64,000 nucleotides of DNA from the NCBI GenBank assembly GCA_037893245.1, contig JBAIAA010000605.1:1926501-1990500 (forward strand). The letters run 5' to 3'. The notes under the pieces are model-generated. The model was not told the DNA's origin, did not search any database, and saw nothing but the letters and a program-made list of their open reading frames with translations. Source of the DNA: Crossaster papposus (lineage: Eukaryota; Echinodermata; Asteroidea; Velatida; Solasteridae). A program made the position numbers and the translations under genes. Positions 51,868 through 61,743 of the stretch are shown one piece after another. Within the stretch, counting starts at the first letter, position 1, and each line of letters opens with the position of its first letter.

Positions 51868-53945
51868 CAATTTATTTATTTATTCCATTTCTTTACCCAG
51901 GGTGTGCCCAAACAGTTTAAAACTGGTTTTCATTGGGGCCCTGCATACATCATCAAATAAAATAACAGTACATATTACAAATACAAGGATATTAATACTA
52001 ATCCTGATTTACGAGATAGGCGAAAACCCGCCAAATAAAAAAACCTTTTAGGTGAAAAATAAGAAGGGGAAATTCCCATCCGGCTCCACATTATAGTGGC
52101 AACCAAGTTCTAACTCCGTAGATCAGCGCAATTGGCATAATATCTAACACTCAGATGGCATGTCGGAGCTCTGATTTAAATGTGCTTAATGAGTCCAATG
52201 TTCGCAATTGTTCGGGCAGATTATTCCAAATATTTGCACCACTCACAGCGAAACTTGTGGCGTAGCATTCTTTTTTGGCGAAAGGAACTTTCAGTGCCGT
52301 GTGGGTTGATTGCCTTGTTTCGCGAATTACTGTAAGTGTAAGTGGTTTGAAAATATTTGTCATGTACAAAGGAGTCATTTTGTTGATACTTTTGAAGACA
52401 AGAATAGCCTTTTTTGACTTGACTCTTTTTGAAAAAGGGGCCCAATTAAGACGAGCAAACATATCCTCTGAAGGGGTGAGGAAGGTACATTTAAGGATTA
52501 TCCGCGCGGCTCTTTTGAGACATTTGTTTAACATATTATCGTGAGATATGTACCTTCCTCCCCACACAGTACAACAATACTCTAATGTTGGCATAACTAG
52601 ACTTACAAATAGTGTGTGCAAGCTGTGCTGAGGAATACAATCACGGATTCTTCTTAGTATACCTAATTTAGACACCACATTTTTTCTTACGTATTCGACA
52701 TGTGGGCCCCAACTTAATGCTTCATCAATAATTACACCCAAACATTTATAAGACTTCACATTTTCAATACGACTACCAGCAATGCATACATTTAAATTAA
52801 CATTAGATATTTTCTGCCTAGTACCAATAAGCATGCATTTGGTTTTGGTGGCATTTAAAGCTAGCTTGTTTCTTCCGCACCAGTTGTGAAAACTAGTAAG
52901 AGCTGTATTTAAGCTACTTTCTATTATATTAATGTTGGAGGAGCTACACGTTAATGTGGAGTCATCTGCATACATAAATAAGTTGCAGTTTGGGGCAATA
53001 CAAAATGGAAGGTCACTAGTATAAACAATGAATAAAAGTGGACCTAGTATCGACCCCTGTGGAACACCAGTGTTTACGGACAGGACCTTTGATATGGTGC
53101 CGCCAATATTCACAGACTGACTACGTTCACTTAGGTACGACTTAAACCAATTTATTACAGAAGATGACATGTTCATCCTTTCTAGTTTCTTTAGTAAGAT
53201 TTCATGATCAACACAATCAAATGCTTTACTGAGGTCTATAAACACACTGCCTGTAACTTGTCCATTCTCCATGGCCGCAAAACACTTGTTTGTTAAGTCA
53301 TGTAGGGTGCTTTCAGTTGAGTGCAGGGGTCTAAATCCCGACTGGCAACTAGGAATCAGATTGTTTTCATCAAGATATCTATATACCGATGAGTGCACCC
53401 ATCTTTCTAAAATCTTAGAGATAATTGGCAGTATAGAAATTGGACGATAGTTACCTGTACTACATTTATCTCCTCCCTTGTGAATTGGTGTTACTAAAGC
53501 ATGTTTCCAATCTTTAGGGTATCGCTCACATCTTATAGACAGGTTAACAATATGAGTTAAAGATTTAATGATATAAGGTGAAGCAATTTTAATCATTTTA
53601 ACACTAATTCCATCCGGACCTGTTGCTTTCCCAACCGACATGGATGATATTTGCTTTCGAACAAACTCTTCTGTAATGTTAGGTACTACGCAATCTTCAT
53701 CAACAGAATCAAATATAGAGGCGTCAGTATTGTCATCTATTTCAAGTTCACGCAAAGGGTAATTTCCAGCAGTACGCTTGCCGATTGTTGAAAAGTGTTC
53801 ATTTAATGTATCAGCAATGTCGGCGATATTGTCAATATTTTCCCCATTTGGGGAAGTAATCAAATTTGGTACAGTTTTTTGTTTCTTAGGGAGTACCTCC
53901 TTCAGAGTTTTCCACAGCATAGAAGAGTCAGAGTCAAAAGGTCAC
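51868..53945 (-). mobile_element. 5'-truncated CR1/Jockey-type LINE
   Basis: A long RT-bearing frame (next entry) is followed by about 280 bp of 3' untranslated sequence ending in an (AATAA)n-like tail at about 51870. The endonuclease and ORF1 are missing. The frame upstream of 53920 stays open only for a few codons before a stop, so the truncation point is near 53935-53945. No clear target duplication was found. Confidence 0.85.
52151..53920 (-). CDS. LINE reverse transcriptase, intact but N-terminally truncated
   Basis: 589 codons without a break. RT blocks in order (rough residues): GKATGPDGI (about 98), a KGGDKCSTGNYRPISI block (about 150), SGFR.LHSTE (about 195), VFIDLSKAFDCVDH (about 227), GVPQGSILGP (about 285), FMYADDSTL (about 318, catalytic YADD), then a thumb region LEYCCTVWG and the WNNLPEQLR tail. 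It would copy LINE RNA by target-primed reverse transcription, but the endonuclease domain is absent here. The nominal Met is internal to the original protein. An undamaged frame argues for a fairly recent insertion. Confidence 0.93.
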   Translation of the reverse strand: MLWKTLKEVLPKKQKTVPNLITSPNGENIDNIADIADTLNEHFSTIGKRTAGNYPLRELEIDDNTDASIFDSVDEDCVVPNITEEFVRKQISSMSVGKATGPDGISVKMIKIASPYIIKSLTHIVNLSIRCERYPKDWKHALVTPIHKGGDKCSTGNYRPISILPIISKILERWVHSSVYRYLDENNLIPSCQSGFRPLHSTESTLHDLTNKCFAAMENGQVTGSVFIDLSKAFDCVDHEILLKKLERMNMSSSVINWFKSYLSERSQSVNIGGTISKVLSVNTGVPQGSILGPLLFIVYTSDLPFCIAPNCNLFMYADDSTLTCSSSNINIIESSLNTALTSFHNWCGRNKLALNATKTKCMLIGTRQKISNVNLNVCIAGSRIENVKSYKCLGVIIDEALSWGPHVEYVRKNVVSKLGILRRIRDCIPQHSLHTLFVSLVMPTLEYCCTVWGGRYISHDNMLNKCLKRAARIILKCTFLTPSEDMFARLNWAPFSKRVKSKKAILVFKSINKMTPLYMTNIFKPLTLTVIRETRQSTHTALKVPFAKKECYATSFAVSGANIWNNLPEQLRTLDSLSTFKSELRHAI

Positions 53946-54194
53946 AGTACGCTACCCACAATGCCTTGTGTTTCCTTTACAGAAATCGCTGAAGCTTCAT
54001 CAGCATTTCCCAGTGTACTGTATGGGCGGTGGGCATGAGCGAAATAAAGTGTCTTTCAAAGGCTTCACATTCAGACCACTTGTTCAGGGCTATATTAATA
54101 TCTGAGGTTTTGCCCATTACAAGTATGTTGGAACGTAGCCTCATGTCAGACAAGGATTAATCCTGAGATCTCTCTGATTGTTAACTTTGTCCAG

Positions 54195-54345
54195 GATTGA
54201 GGAGACGTGGAGGTTATGGCAGAAGTTCATGGATGACTACACCCGATTTGATGACTGGCTGACCAGCAGTGAGAGGATTGCATCCAATCCACACACAACC
54301 AGTGCACCGTTTGCTGTCATCAAGGAAGAAATCAAGAAGTTTGAT
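54195..54345 (+). CDS. SYNE1: Nesprin exon 21, spectrin repeat, hallmark ETWRLWQKF
   Basis: The exon has 151 bases, phase 2 to 0, with acceptor tttgtccag and donor gtaagg. IEETWRLWQKFMDDYTRFDDWLTSSERIASNPHT, then VIKEEIKKFD. Human nesprin-1 has IEETWRLWQKF, DDYSRFEDWL, SERTA and KEELKKFE at this place as recalled, giving certainty about orthology. AT-rich tandem repeats begin 16 bases after the donor. Confidence 0.99.
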
Positions 54346-54361
54346 GTAAGGAAACTAGCAA

Positions 54362-54590
54362 AAATGAAATTTCAAAATGAAAAATTTCAAAATGAAAAAT
54401 TTCAAAATGAAAAATTTCAAAATGAAAAATTTCAAAATTAAATTTCAAAATTAAATTTCTAAATTAAATTTCTAAATTAAATTTCTAAATTAAATTTCTA
54501 AATTTAATTAAATTTCAAAATTAAATTTCTAAATTTAATTTCTAAATTTAATTTTCTAAATTTAATTTCTAAATTTAATTTCTAAATTTA
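54362..54590 (+). repeat. AT-rich tandem repeats directly after exon 21
   Basis: Five or so units of aaatttcaaaatga, then units of the type aaattaaatttcta and aatttaatttctaaattt. This is a slippage-prone, stepwise changing array. Open frames through the first part (FQNEK repeats) are read-through from the exon. Confidence 0.93.
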
Positions 54591-54873
54591 ATTGACATTG
54601 TGTGCACAAATCAATGAACTATTTCCAAAGTGATTTTATCACGTTACTTATCACAGTATTTTTTGTGTAACCAACTTTGCAGTGAATTTTATCACGCGAC
54701 AAATGTTAATGCACCTGTAACCTGTGCCTGAACTCATTATTTTTAATTAAAAACATTGCGAGACTTATGACGTATTTGTGGACATTCTCATCTTGTACAC
54801 GCATGTCTGTAAAATCGCATCTGTGTGAAAAATAGTCCTTTAAAGATCTGTTATCTCTACCCTCATCATTCAG

Positions 54874-55194
54874 GTGTTTCAGCGCAAAGTCCATGAGAAT
54901 CTAACCCAACTAGAGATTCTCAACAAGCAGTATCGTCGTCTGGCCCGCGAGGGGCGTACCGACAACGCCCACCACCTCAAGGCCATGGTGCAAGAAGCCA
55001 ACGGACGATGGGACGATCTAGCAAGACGTTGCTCCTGCATCCTGCGTCGACTGAGATATGCTCAGGGCCAGAAGGAGGAGTTTGATGCTTGCAAAGAGAG
55101 CATGCAGGTCTGGTTGACAGAGATGGACTTACAACTCACCAACGTGGAACACTTCTCAGAGTCAGACGTATCTGTCAAGATCAAACAGATGATG
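54874..55194 (+). CDS. SYNE1: Nesprin exon 22, spectrin repeats, NKQYRRLARE block
   Basis: The exon has 321 bases and 107 residues, phase 0-0. Its acceptor is catcattcag and its donor gttaga. VFQRKVHENLTQLEILNKQYRRLAREGRTDNAHHLKAMVQEANGRWDDLARR, then LRRLRYAQGQKEEFD and VWLTEMDLQLTNVEHFSESD. Nearly every landmark of human nesprin-1 at this place is kept (LTQLE.INKQYRRLARENRTD, VWLTEMDLQLTN.EHFSE). It is the strongest anchor in the window. Confidence 0.99.
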
Positions 55195-55227
55195 GTTAGA
55201 TTATTAGTCTTCTTTTTTGTTTTCAAT

Positions 55228-55400
55228 TAGCTTGAAGTTAGCTTGGGACTGGCTTGGGACTGACTTGGGACTAACTTTGAACGGACTGGGAATGTGCTTG
55301 AGGCGGGTTTTGTGGCGGGTTTTAGGGCAGACTTATGGCAGACTTGGGACGGGTTTTGGGGCAGGTTTTGGGGCAGGTTTTGGGCGGGCCTAGGACAGAC
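55228..55400 (+). repeat. Degenerate tandem repeat after exon 22
   Basis: Units like acttgggactg and ggcttgggactg pass into ggcaggttttgggg and ggcagacttatgg. The spacing is about 12 to 16 bp with irregular drift. It starts about 35 bases from the donor. Confidence 0.75.
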
Positions 55401-55837
55401 TTATTTACAAAACCTAAAAATTGTTGAATTATTTAATTACTTTCTATTTGAATTTTGAAAGTAAACCTAATTGATAACATTTTGCCTAAATTGTCATTTA
55501 ACCTTTATTTGGTTGCATTTTTCACTACTCTCACCAGTTGTCACCTTTGGTTGGATTGTTTTAGGTTTATGATTTGAGTAAAGTGGATCAAACAATGCGT
55601 ATGTCTAGCTGTACCAGAACTTGGTCAGCAAGGAAACATTTAATAATAAATTTATGGGATGTAGGGAAATTCTTTGTCTATAAACCTTATAATTTGTGTG
55701 CTGATACTTTTTTTACTCTGATTCTCAAAAATAATTAAAACACAGTATTAGTTGATAATTTGTCAGTCTCAATTTCCATAACAATTCTGGAATCGTAAAT
55801 CATAAAGGAATACGATCACATGCAAATTTGTTGACAG
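55401..55837 (+). other. Intron before exon 23, nothing recognised
   Basis: Ordinary AT-rich intron ending gttgacag. Confidence 0.6.
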
Positions 55838-56038
55838 GCTTTCCAGCACGAGATCGAACTCAACCAATCGCGTCTAGAGGAGATCGCTGAGCATGCCCAG
55901 GTCCTGATGCAACGCTCCGACCCGCATGACAGCGCCCTCATACAGGAAGAAATGGATGAACTCCATCGGTATTCCGTGGAAGTGTTTGACAGAGTCAGAA
56001 AGTTCCAACGCAAGCTTGAGAGACTGTCCATTGCACAG
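55838..56038 (+). CDS. SYNE1: Nesprin exon 23, spectrin repeat end
   Basis: The exon has 201 bases and 67 residues, phase 0-0. Its acceptor is ttgttgacag and its donor gttggt. AFQHEIELNQSRLEEIAEHAQVLMQRSDPHDSALIQEEMDELHRYSVEVFDRVRKFQRKLERLSIAQ matches human AFQQEI.LN..KIE.I...GE.LI..S.P.DA..IEEELDEL.RYCQEVF.RV..... as recalled. This is the last helix before the disordered linker. Confidence 0.98.
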
Positions 56039-56957
56039 GTTGGTGTACGATACAAACCTTTTACACTGACTACAAGAACCTGTGGGTGCATGGTTTGAGA
56101 AAATCATTGCAAAAATCACATTATTCACGTAGTTGGTGTTAATCATGACACAATTGTACATGTGGCATGCTTAAGTCCCATTAACCGTTCATAAAATCTC
56201 TGCGGTGAAAGCTTTTAGAAGTACTGTTCTCCATTGTTTAAAATATTTAATAAATTTGGACCTCTTGAAAGTTACAAAGTTATCGACAAATCTGCATTAT
56301 TTTTTCACCACAAGAATCTGAAGAGACCGATGATCCTTTTGGTCAACAAGTGTGTGTGGGTGGTGGTGGGGGAGGGGTGTGGTTGTGGTTGTATAATTTA
56401 GAAGTAAAATGTTCAATATTAGATTTTGGCCCTTCACCAACATGTATTTAGACTGTGTACACAGTGTTGTCTGGAGGGATCCTTTGGAAAAAAATCACTC
56501 TCGGGTGAAACTCAAAACCCACAACCTCCTGCTTTATAGGGCTGTAACAATTGCCCATGGTATTAAATATCCATTACTTTGTACCTGAAGGAGTTGCTCT
56601 AGATAAAATCTAGCTCATTTAACAACTCGGAAAGGTTCAGTCGGATGTTTGTAGGCCCACACACAGTTTTGGTGCCATCTTTAGATTGCCAATTTCAGAA
56701 TGTGCGTTAAAAATCTGATGATGGAAAAGCTGGTACTAGCTATGTGACAAACCTAAACCAAACCTTTCCTTTATTCTTTGTGAAATTTGGAAAACTCACA
56801 ACTGAAATTCAGTGCATTACTAACTGTGATCTGGATTGCAATGGGTGATATCATACGGTGTGCATCTTGACTTCATCCTTGAATTAAGAGCTACGTGTTG
56901 TATTTTATCTGTTGGATGCAAGAAATATCAGTTGGTTATGCTCTTGTCAATCAGGGT
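56039..56957 (+). other. Intron after exon 23
   Basis: A degraded tRNA-like SINE head on the minus strand is visible around 56510-56570 (caaaacccacaacctcctgc). A G/T-rich tract lies at about 56351-56392. No exon was recognised. Confidence 0.4.
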
Positions 56958-57229
56958 TGTAGTCGAGTCCCTGCAAGTCCGTTCACAAGTCCTTTCGTAA
57001 AGCCAGTCACAAGTCCCTTCGTAAAGGCAGTCACAAGTAACTGGATGAACAATGACAAAGAATTGCTTTTGTCGAAGCTGATTTAAATAGCTTGTGATTT
57101 GAATTGGAACTCAAGGACTTGTGATAAACTTGCAGAGACTTGCAGAGACTTGCAGAGACTTGCAGAGACTTACAGGGACTTACAGGGACTTTCATGGACT
57201 TTCATGGACTTGTGATGGACTCGACTACA
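56958..57229 (+). mobile_element. TIR element with internal 10-bp tandem repeats
   Basis: TGTAGTCGAGTCC at the left end and GGACTCGACTACA at the right end are perfect inverted repeats. The left half has repeats of cagtcacaagtccctt. The right half has gacttgcaga units (57131-57170) and ttcatggact units. The two halves are roughly complementary (acttgtga / tcacaagt), as for a foldback that has grown by tandem duplication. Confidence 0.8.
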
Positions 57230-58262
57230 TCACTGTTGTCAATTGACATACTTTGATTGTCTTTTCTCAAACCTTGACCAGTGCGTTATATTAATCTCAA
57301 TGCATGGCATGCACAAATCAAGACAAAAAAAACCAACACAATATAGAATGTAAACATCCAATTACATACATACCACTCTTGGTATAGAAGTGTATTCAGG
57401 TTGACATGGACCCACATACTTTGTTTGTTATGTCAGATTGTGCGTACCTATGTGTTTTACATTTCGAGTAACTATTTTGTAGTGAAATTTATGATTCCAA
57501 ACACCAATAGTGGCCCATTCTTCACAAACTAACATCTTAAAAGTGCACAATTAGAAATTCACTCAGAAATGTTAATGTGACCAGGGTCCACCCCTCACAT
57601 TTTAACTCTTTGACCCAATGCACTGCACTCCGTCTAACCCAAATTATTCTACCCCTGATATCCTACAGGAATTTTATTGATAGAGTGGATAGAAAAACAT
57701 TTCAACTTTGTAGCATGGATCAGGGTTATTGAGCAAAAAACAGCAGATGGGAGTAGTTAGGAATTAAACATCAAGGTACATGTATCTTTTGAGTTCTTGA
57801 ATTTAGCACTTTTAGTTGAAGTGGCTTTTTAGTTGATCCACTGATCATCAACTGATGCAGTTTGACATCCACTAACTCATTCACTTGCTTTTTTCCTTGT
57901 TCATGGACTTATTCATAGTTTGTTTCTGTAGGCAGTAAGCAGTTATTTGGAAAACTTCTGAATTGTTCAGTTTACCCTCTAAAGGGATTTTAAAGGATTA
58001 GTTAGGTTCCAGATGAAAATGAATTCTCAATAATATAATTGCTTCTCTGCGAGCAGTTAAAGGGAGCTTTCGGAAGGTGCTGTTATTTTTTTTAAAAATT
58101 ACTAACACCTTTGGGCAATTGCGCTCAAACTTTTTGTAATCCTCAATTGAACTACCCCCTTTCATTGACTAGACTTACGAAGAACTTGAATATCTTGTGC
58201 TGAATAAAGATGCAAAAGTCCGTAATCAACAAGGCAGTGAATATTTATGAGGTGTGGTAAAA
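57230..58262 (+). other. Intron, nothing recognised
   Basis: No coding signal or inverted repeat was resolved. Confidence 0.4.
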
Positions 58263-58426
58263 CAAATACAGCATGGTTTATTTCGGGAAAGTAGTGGGAA
58301 TTACTGGTCCCTCGGTGTAGGTCAGCACGACTACCTCCCTCCGCTTTGGGTCGGGAGGTAGTCAAGCTGAACTACACTGAGGGACCAGTAATCCCCACTA
58401 CTTCCCCTCAAACCATGCTGTATTTG
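58263..58426 (+). mobile_element. Near-perfect 164-bp hairpin (foldback MITE)
   Basis: caaatacagcatggttta at the left pairs with aaccatgctgtatttg at the right. Pairing continues through ggaattactggtccctc and gagggaccagtaatccc down to a tight inner stem gactacctccc/gggaggtagtc with the loop tccgctttgggtc. A transcript of this intron could fold into a long hairpin. Confidence 0.85.
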
Positions 58427-58706
58427 TATAATCCTGGGATTCGAACCAGAGCCAAGCCGCCTAGTCTGTCTGCATACTGGCGGCTTTAAATCCTCCTCCT
58501 GCTAGCCCAGTGACAGAATGTAAACAACTCATGGTTCCTATCAATCCTCTGTGACTGGACGGTCCTCCCTGTAACTGTTTCATGTCTACCAAACAGTGTT
58601 ATATGCATAATAGAAACTGCCTTCCGGAGACTCCCCTCAAGCGGCTTGTGTCATATTTTGAAGGTGCTGCTCGCAGAATGAAGACCTTATTTGTCAGTTG
58701 GTCGTG

Positions 58707-58766
58707 CTGTCTGTCTGTCTGTCTGTCTGTCTGTCACGGTGTCTGTCTGTCTGTCTGTCTGTCTCT
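58707..58766 (+). repeat. (CTGT)n microsatellite
   Basis: Two blocks of CTGT units are split by cacggtg. Frames over it are spurious. Confidence 0.95.
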
Positions 58767-59189
58767 CACTATCACCCACCCGTTCAACCTGTTCATTTTG
58801 TATAGATAAGGACTATCCGCGTTTCTTGTTTCTTTTGGTTTCATTTTTTTTCACCTTTTTTGGTGCAAATCTATGAGTTCTGCAATTGTCAATCTAAGTT
58901 CAGGTTGCAACAAAAACTATCCACTAAACAGACAATGGCAGTAAAACAGTTCCCTTTGTAATGTCCTTTAATTAGTTTTTATTATCAATAAGGATTTAAA
59001 CGAACCTTTTAATTTTTGTTGGGGGGGATAATATTAAAATGAATGTTCACAGAAGGAAAGTTGGGCTAGTTTTGAAATGCGTGGCTGTCTGACAGTCTTT
59101 TTTCCCTGTAAATTTCGTGTGTTTTCCACCTGAATTTTTGGTTGTCAATGAAAGAAATTCTTCTTTTTGTGTGTCTCAACCCCCAAAAG
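58767..59189 (+). other. Intron before candidate exon 24
   Basis: AT-rich with T runs. The last 40 bases are pyrimidine-rich (ttcttctttttgtgtgtctc, then aacccccaaaag), suitable as an acceptor tract. Confidence 0.5.
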
Positions 59190-59240
59190 GGCAACAAAGC
59201 CTCCTGCATTCCATTTGATTATCTCACCGTTCCACCCAAG
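59190..59240 (+). CDS. SYNE1: Candidate small nesprin exon 24 (51 bp)
   Basis: Fifty-one bases, phase 0-0, encode GNKASCIPFDYLTVPPK. They are bounded by a pyrimidine-rich tract with cccaaaag and by the strong donor gtgagt. Both neighbours (exons 23 and 25) are phase 0, so it can be included or skipped. It would fall exactly where the spectrin helices end and the disordered linker begins. It was too short for any ORF call. A chance pairing of splice signals cannot be excluded. Confidence 0.5.
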
Positions 59241-59579
59241 GTGAGTCTGAATGGGTAGAGGTCAGAGTTCATAAGTCACAGTGGTGTTAGTTGGTGCTGC
59301 TGTTCACTGTCTGTGTGCTCGTCTCTTGATTTCACCTTGCGTAGCTTCTAATTTGCCAACCTGTCTGTGTAGATATACATTGATGTGTGGATAGCTTTGT
59401 GTAGTATTTTAGTTAAATATCTTTTTTGGTTGTTGTTGGATATTGTTGTAATTGGTAGTGTGTGCACATACAAGCATTGATGTTGCAGCAGTAGGGATTG
59501 TATGCAATGGTGGCATTATAAACTCATTGAGGACTCATCCATTTTATTTTATTTATTGAAAATATATATAACCTTACAG

Positions 59580-59736
59580 TTAAATAGTTCGCACCGGATG
59601 ACGTATATACACGCAACGTTTTCCCCAGATTCAAAACAAATGACGCATAAACACCCGCCTCGGATCGAGTTTCGTTAAAAATAATCCTGCGCCTCGGCTC
59701 GGTGATGTTAAAATAATCCCGGCGTGAACTGGTTAA
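59580..59736 (-). repeat. MITE family 1, inverted shortened copy
   Basis: Starts ttaaatagttcgcaccggat and ends ggcgtgaactggttaa, in reverse orientation to the others. About 85 bp of the interior is missing. TTAA stands at both ends. Confidence 0.85.
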
Positions 59737-59740
59737 TAAA

Positions 59741-59745
59741 GTCAA

Positions 59746-59770
<25 letters not shown>
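59741..59770 (+). repeat. (GTCAA)n microsatellite
   Basis: About six units lie between the inverted MITE and a SINE. It is probably a decayed element tail. Confidence 0.9.
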
Positions 59771-59780
<10 letters not shown>

Positions 59781-59792
59781 TCCCACAACCTT

Positions 59793-60083
59793 GTGGAGTG
59801 TCGTGGCCGGGCGGTTAAGAACTCGGATTTCTGTTCCGCAGAGCGTGGGTTCGAGTCCCGGTGTCGACACGTGTGTCCTTAAGCAAGGCAATTAAACCAC
59901 TATTGCTTCGTCCTTCGGATGGGACGTAAAGCTGTAGGTCCCGTGCGTTGTGTAATGCACGTAAAAGAACCCAGTAACACTCTTTGCTAAGAGAAGGGGT
60001 TCGCAACGGTGTTCCTGGCAGCGCCTCGGAATAGGCAACTAGATAGATGGCGCTTTACAAATGCATGATCATCATCATCATAT
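59793..60083 (+). repeat. tRNA-derived SINE, copy 2, with L2-like tail
   Basis: Same family, orientation and length as the SINE at 40998-41287, with only scattered differences. It ends gatggcgctttacaaatgca and (ATC)n. A minus-strand frame over it is spurious. Confidence 0.92.
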
Positions 60084-61275
60084 TAAAAGCTCGCATACAA
60101 TAAAAACATTAAAACAGTCCCATGTACAATTGCATGTACATGTATAAACAATTACGATGGTTACAATTCCTCAAACCTGGGTAAAATTCATCCAATGTAA
60201 AACTGAACCTTGAATTCTTATCCATGCAATTTAAAATTAAAAATCGGTGATGTTATATTATATTATAATTATGATGTTATTATAATAATAATATCAAAAC
60301 ACTGGACCATTCTTATTAACATAGTCTGGAGAGAATTTCAAGTTTTCTGAATCTTCAAAGTGAAATTAGTTTTGTGTTTTAAAATAGAGTATGTTTCTGT
60401 GAAAGAGAGAGCCTACCTACTTAGCTCTAGAATCTTTGGCTACAGTATAAAGTAGAACTTAATTGTGATAAACCTTTTTATTTAGACTGCTAGCAAAAAC
60501 ATAGATGTTTTGAGTTGTTGTAGCCGGTTTGATTTGTTTTCCTTTAATGTGCATCTTGAGGTTTGACATCACTGTTCACAAGCTGCAGCACGTACATGGC
60601 AGGAATAACTGACGCACTCAACAAAATAGATTTGTCTAACTTTCTGAACTTCTAAGCACGGCACTAAAAACAGTAACATCTTGCTGTTGTTGTTTTTCTT
60701 ATTTCTTTCATTTTTTGTTGCAGCAATTAACCTCTTCTTTGCTTGTTTATGTCATTGATTGTGTCTTGTAACATATCCATCTGTGGTATTGTTGCATCTT
60801 ATTAAGACTACAATTTCTGCATAGCATCTTTGCTGTAGTTGATGTTGAAAGTATTGTTCCTTAGTTTTACCTCGTACTTTGAGGTTTTCATGATAGCTGT
60901 GTGTTCTTTGTTCATGTTACTGTTTTCAAAATGTTCTTTGAAACAGCTCAATATGATTTATTTGTTAAAATATTAATAAATTATGTTGCTGTACAGAAAA
61001 GGTAAAATTAATAATTGGGTTTGTCAAATACTTTTGAAAAATGCTTGAAAATAATGCAATGTTTGAACTTGTTTTATATAAAAAAAATGTGCCAAATCTC
61101 TCAGTCGTGATCTTAGTTGATATCAAGTCTGAAGGAGAAATCTGCGCACTTTTCTCGCACCGTAGACTTCTCTGCGGAAACCTCAGAGTGAAGTTTTATA
61201 AACAAAAGTCTAGCAAGAAATGAAAATATAATTTGTGAAAAAGTCCTTAAATATTCATAATTTTCTGTTATGCAG
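60084..61275 (+). other. Intron before exon 25
   Basis: An AT-rich, partly palindromic tatattataattatgatgtt stretch lies at about 60252-60290. No gene or element was resolved. It ends tttctgttatgcag. Confidence 0.45.
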
Positions 61276-61743
61276 TATGACACGGCCAGCACCGAGTCTG
61301 ATGAAGAAAGTGAAGGCATGAGCTCTCGTGACATCAGTCCTGATCGCGACAGTCCCTCTCTCCTCAGCTCCCACCGATCCCTAAACAGTACTACCAGTGC
61401 CCTCTCTCACTCCAGCCGAGCAAGCCACAAGGAATCCCTCCCGCGAAGATCCCAGAGCCACTCGCGATCTGCGTCACCCTCCCCGCATCACGAGGCCTGC
61501 GCCTCGGGCCGAATCACCCCGGTCAGTGCAGTGTCGTTAGACTGGGACATGTACGTGTCGACCAACACACAGCAGTTTACGGACGCACTACCGGGGGATG
61601 ATGCTGGGGGGCGATTCAAGGTGGAGAACCAACATGTCCAGCAGGCTGCGGAGGATTGCTTGATGAGGATTGAAGCTACTGAGAATGCTGTCAGGTGTAG
61701 GACACCAACAGGGCCCGAGTCTGAGGAGGAAAAGGAAGGATAT
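61276..61743 (+). CDS. SYNE1: Nesprin exon 25, disordered Ser/acidic linker with TPTGPE motif
   Basis: The exon has 468 bases and 156 residues, phase 0-0, with acceptor gttatgcag and donor gtgagt. It begins YDTASTESDEESEGMSSRDI, then a Ser/Arg-rich stretch with many possible phosphorylation sites (SLLSSHRSLNSTTSALS, RRSQSHSRSASPSP). After RITPVSAVSLDWDMY comes AEDCLMRIEATENAVRCRTPTGPE, then KEGY. From memory, human nesprin-1 has TPASVDSIPLEWD, then a segment ending QQTENIIRSKTPTGPE, in the same order. The vertebrate DV23 insert, which lies between those two landmarks, is not present here. Confidence 0.97.
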
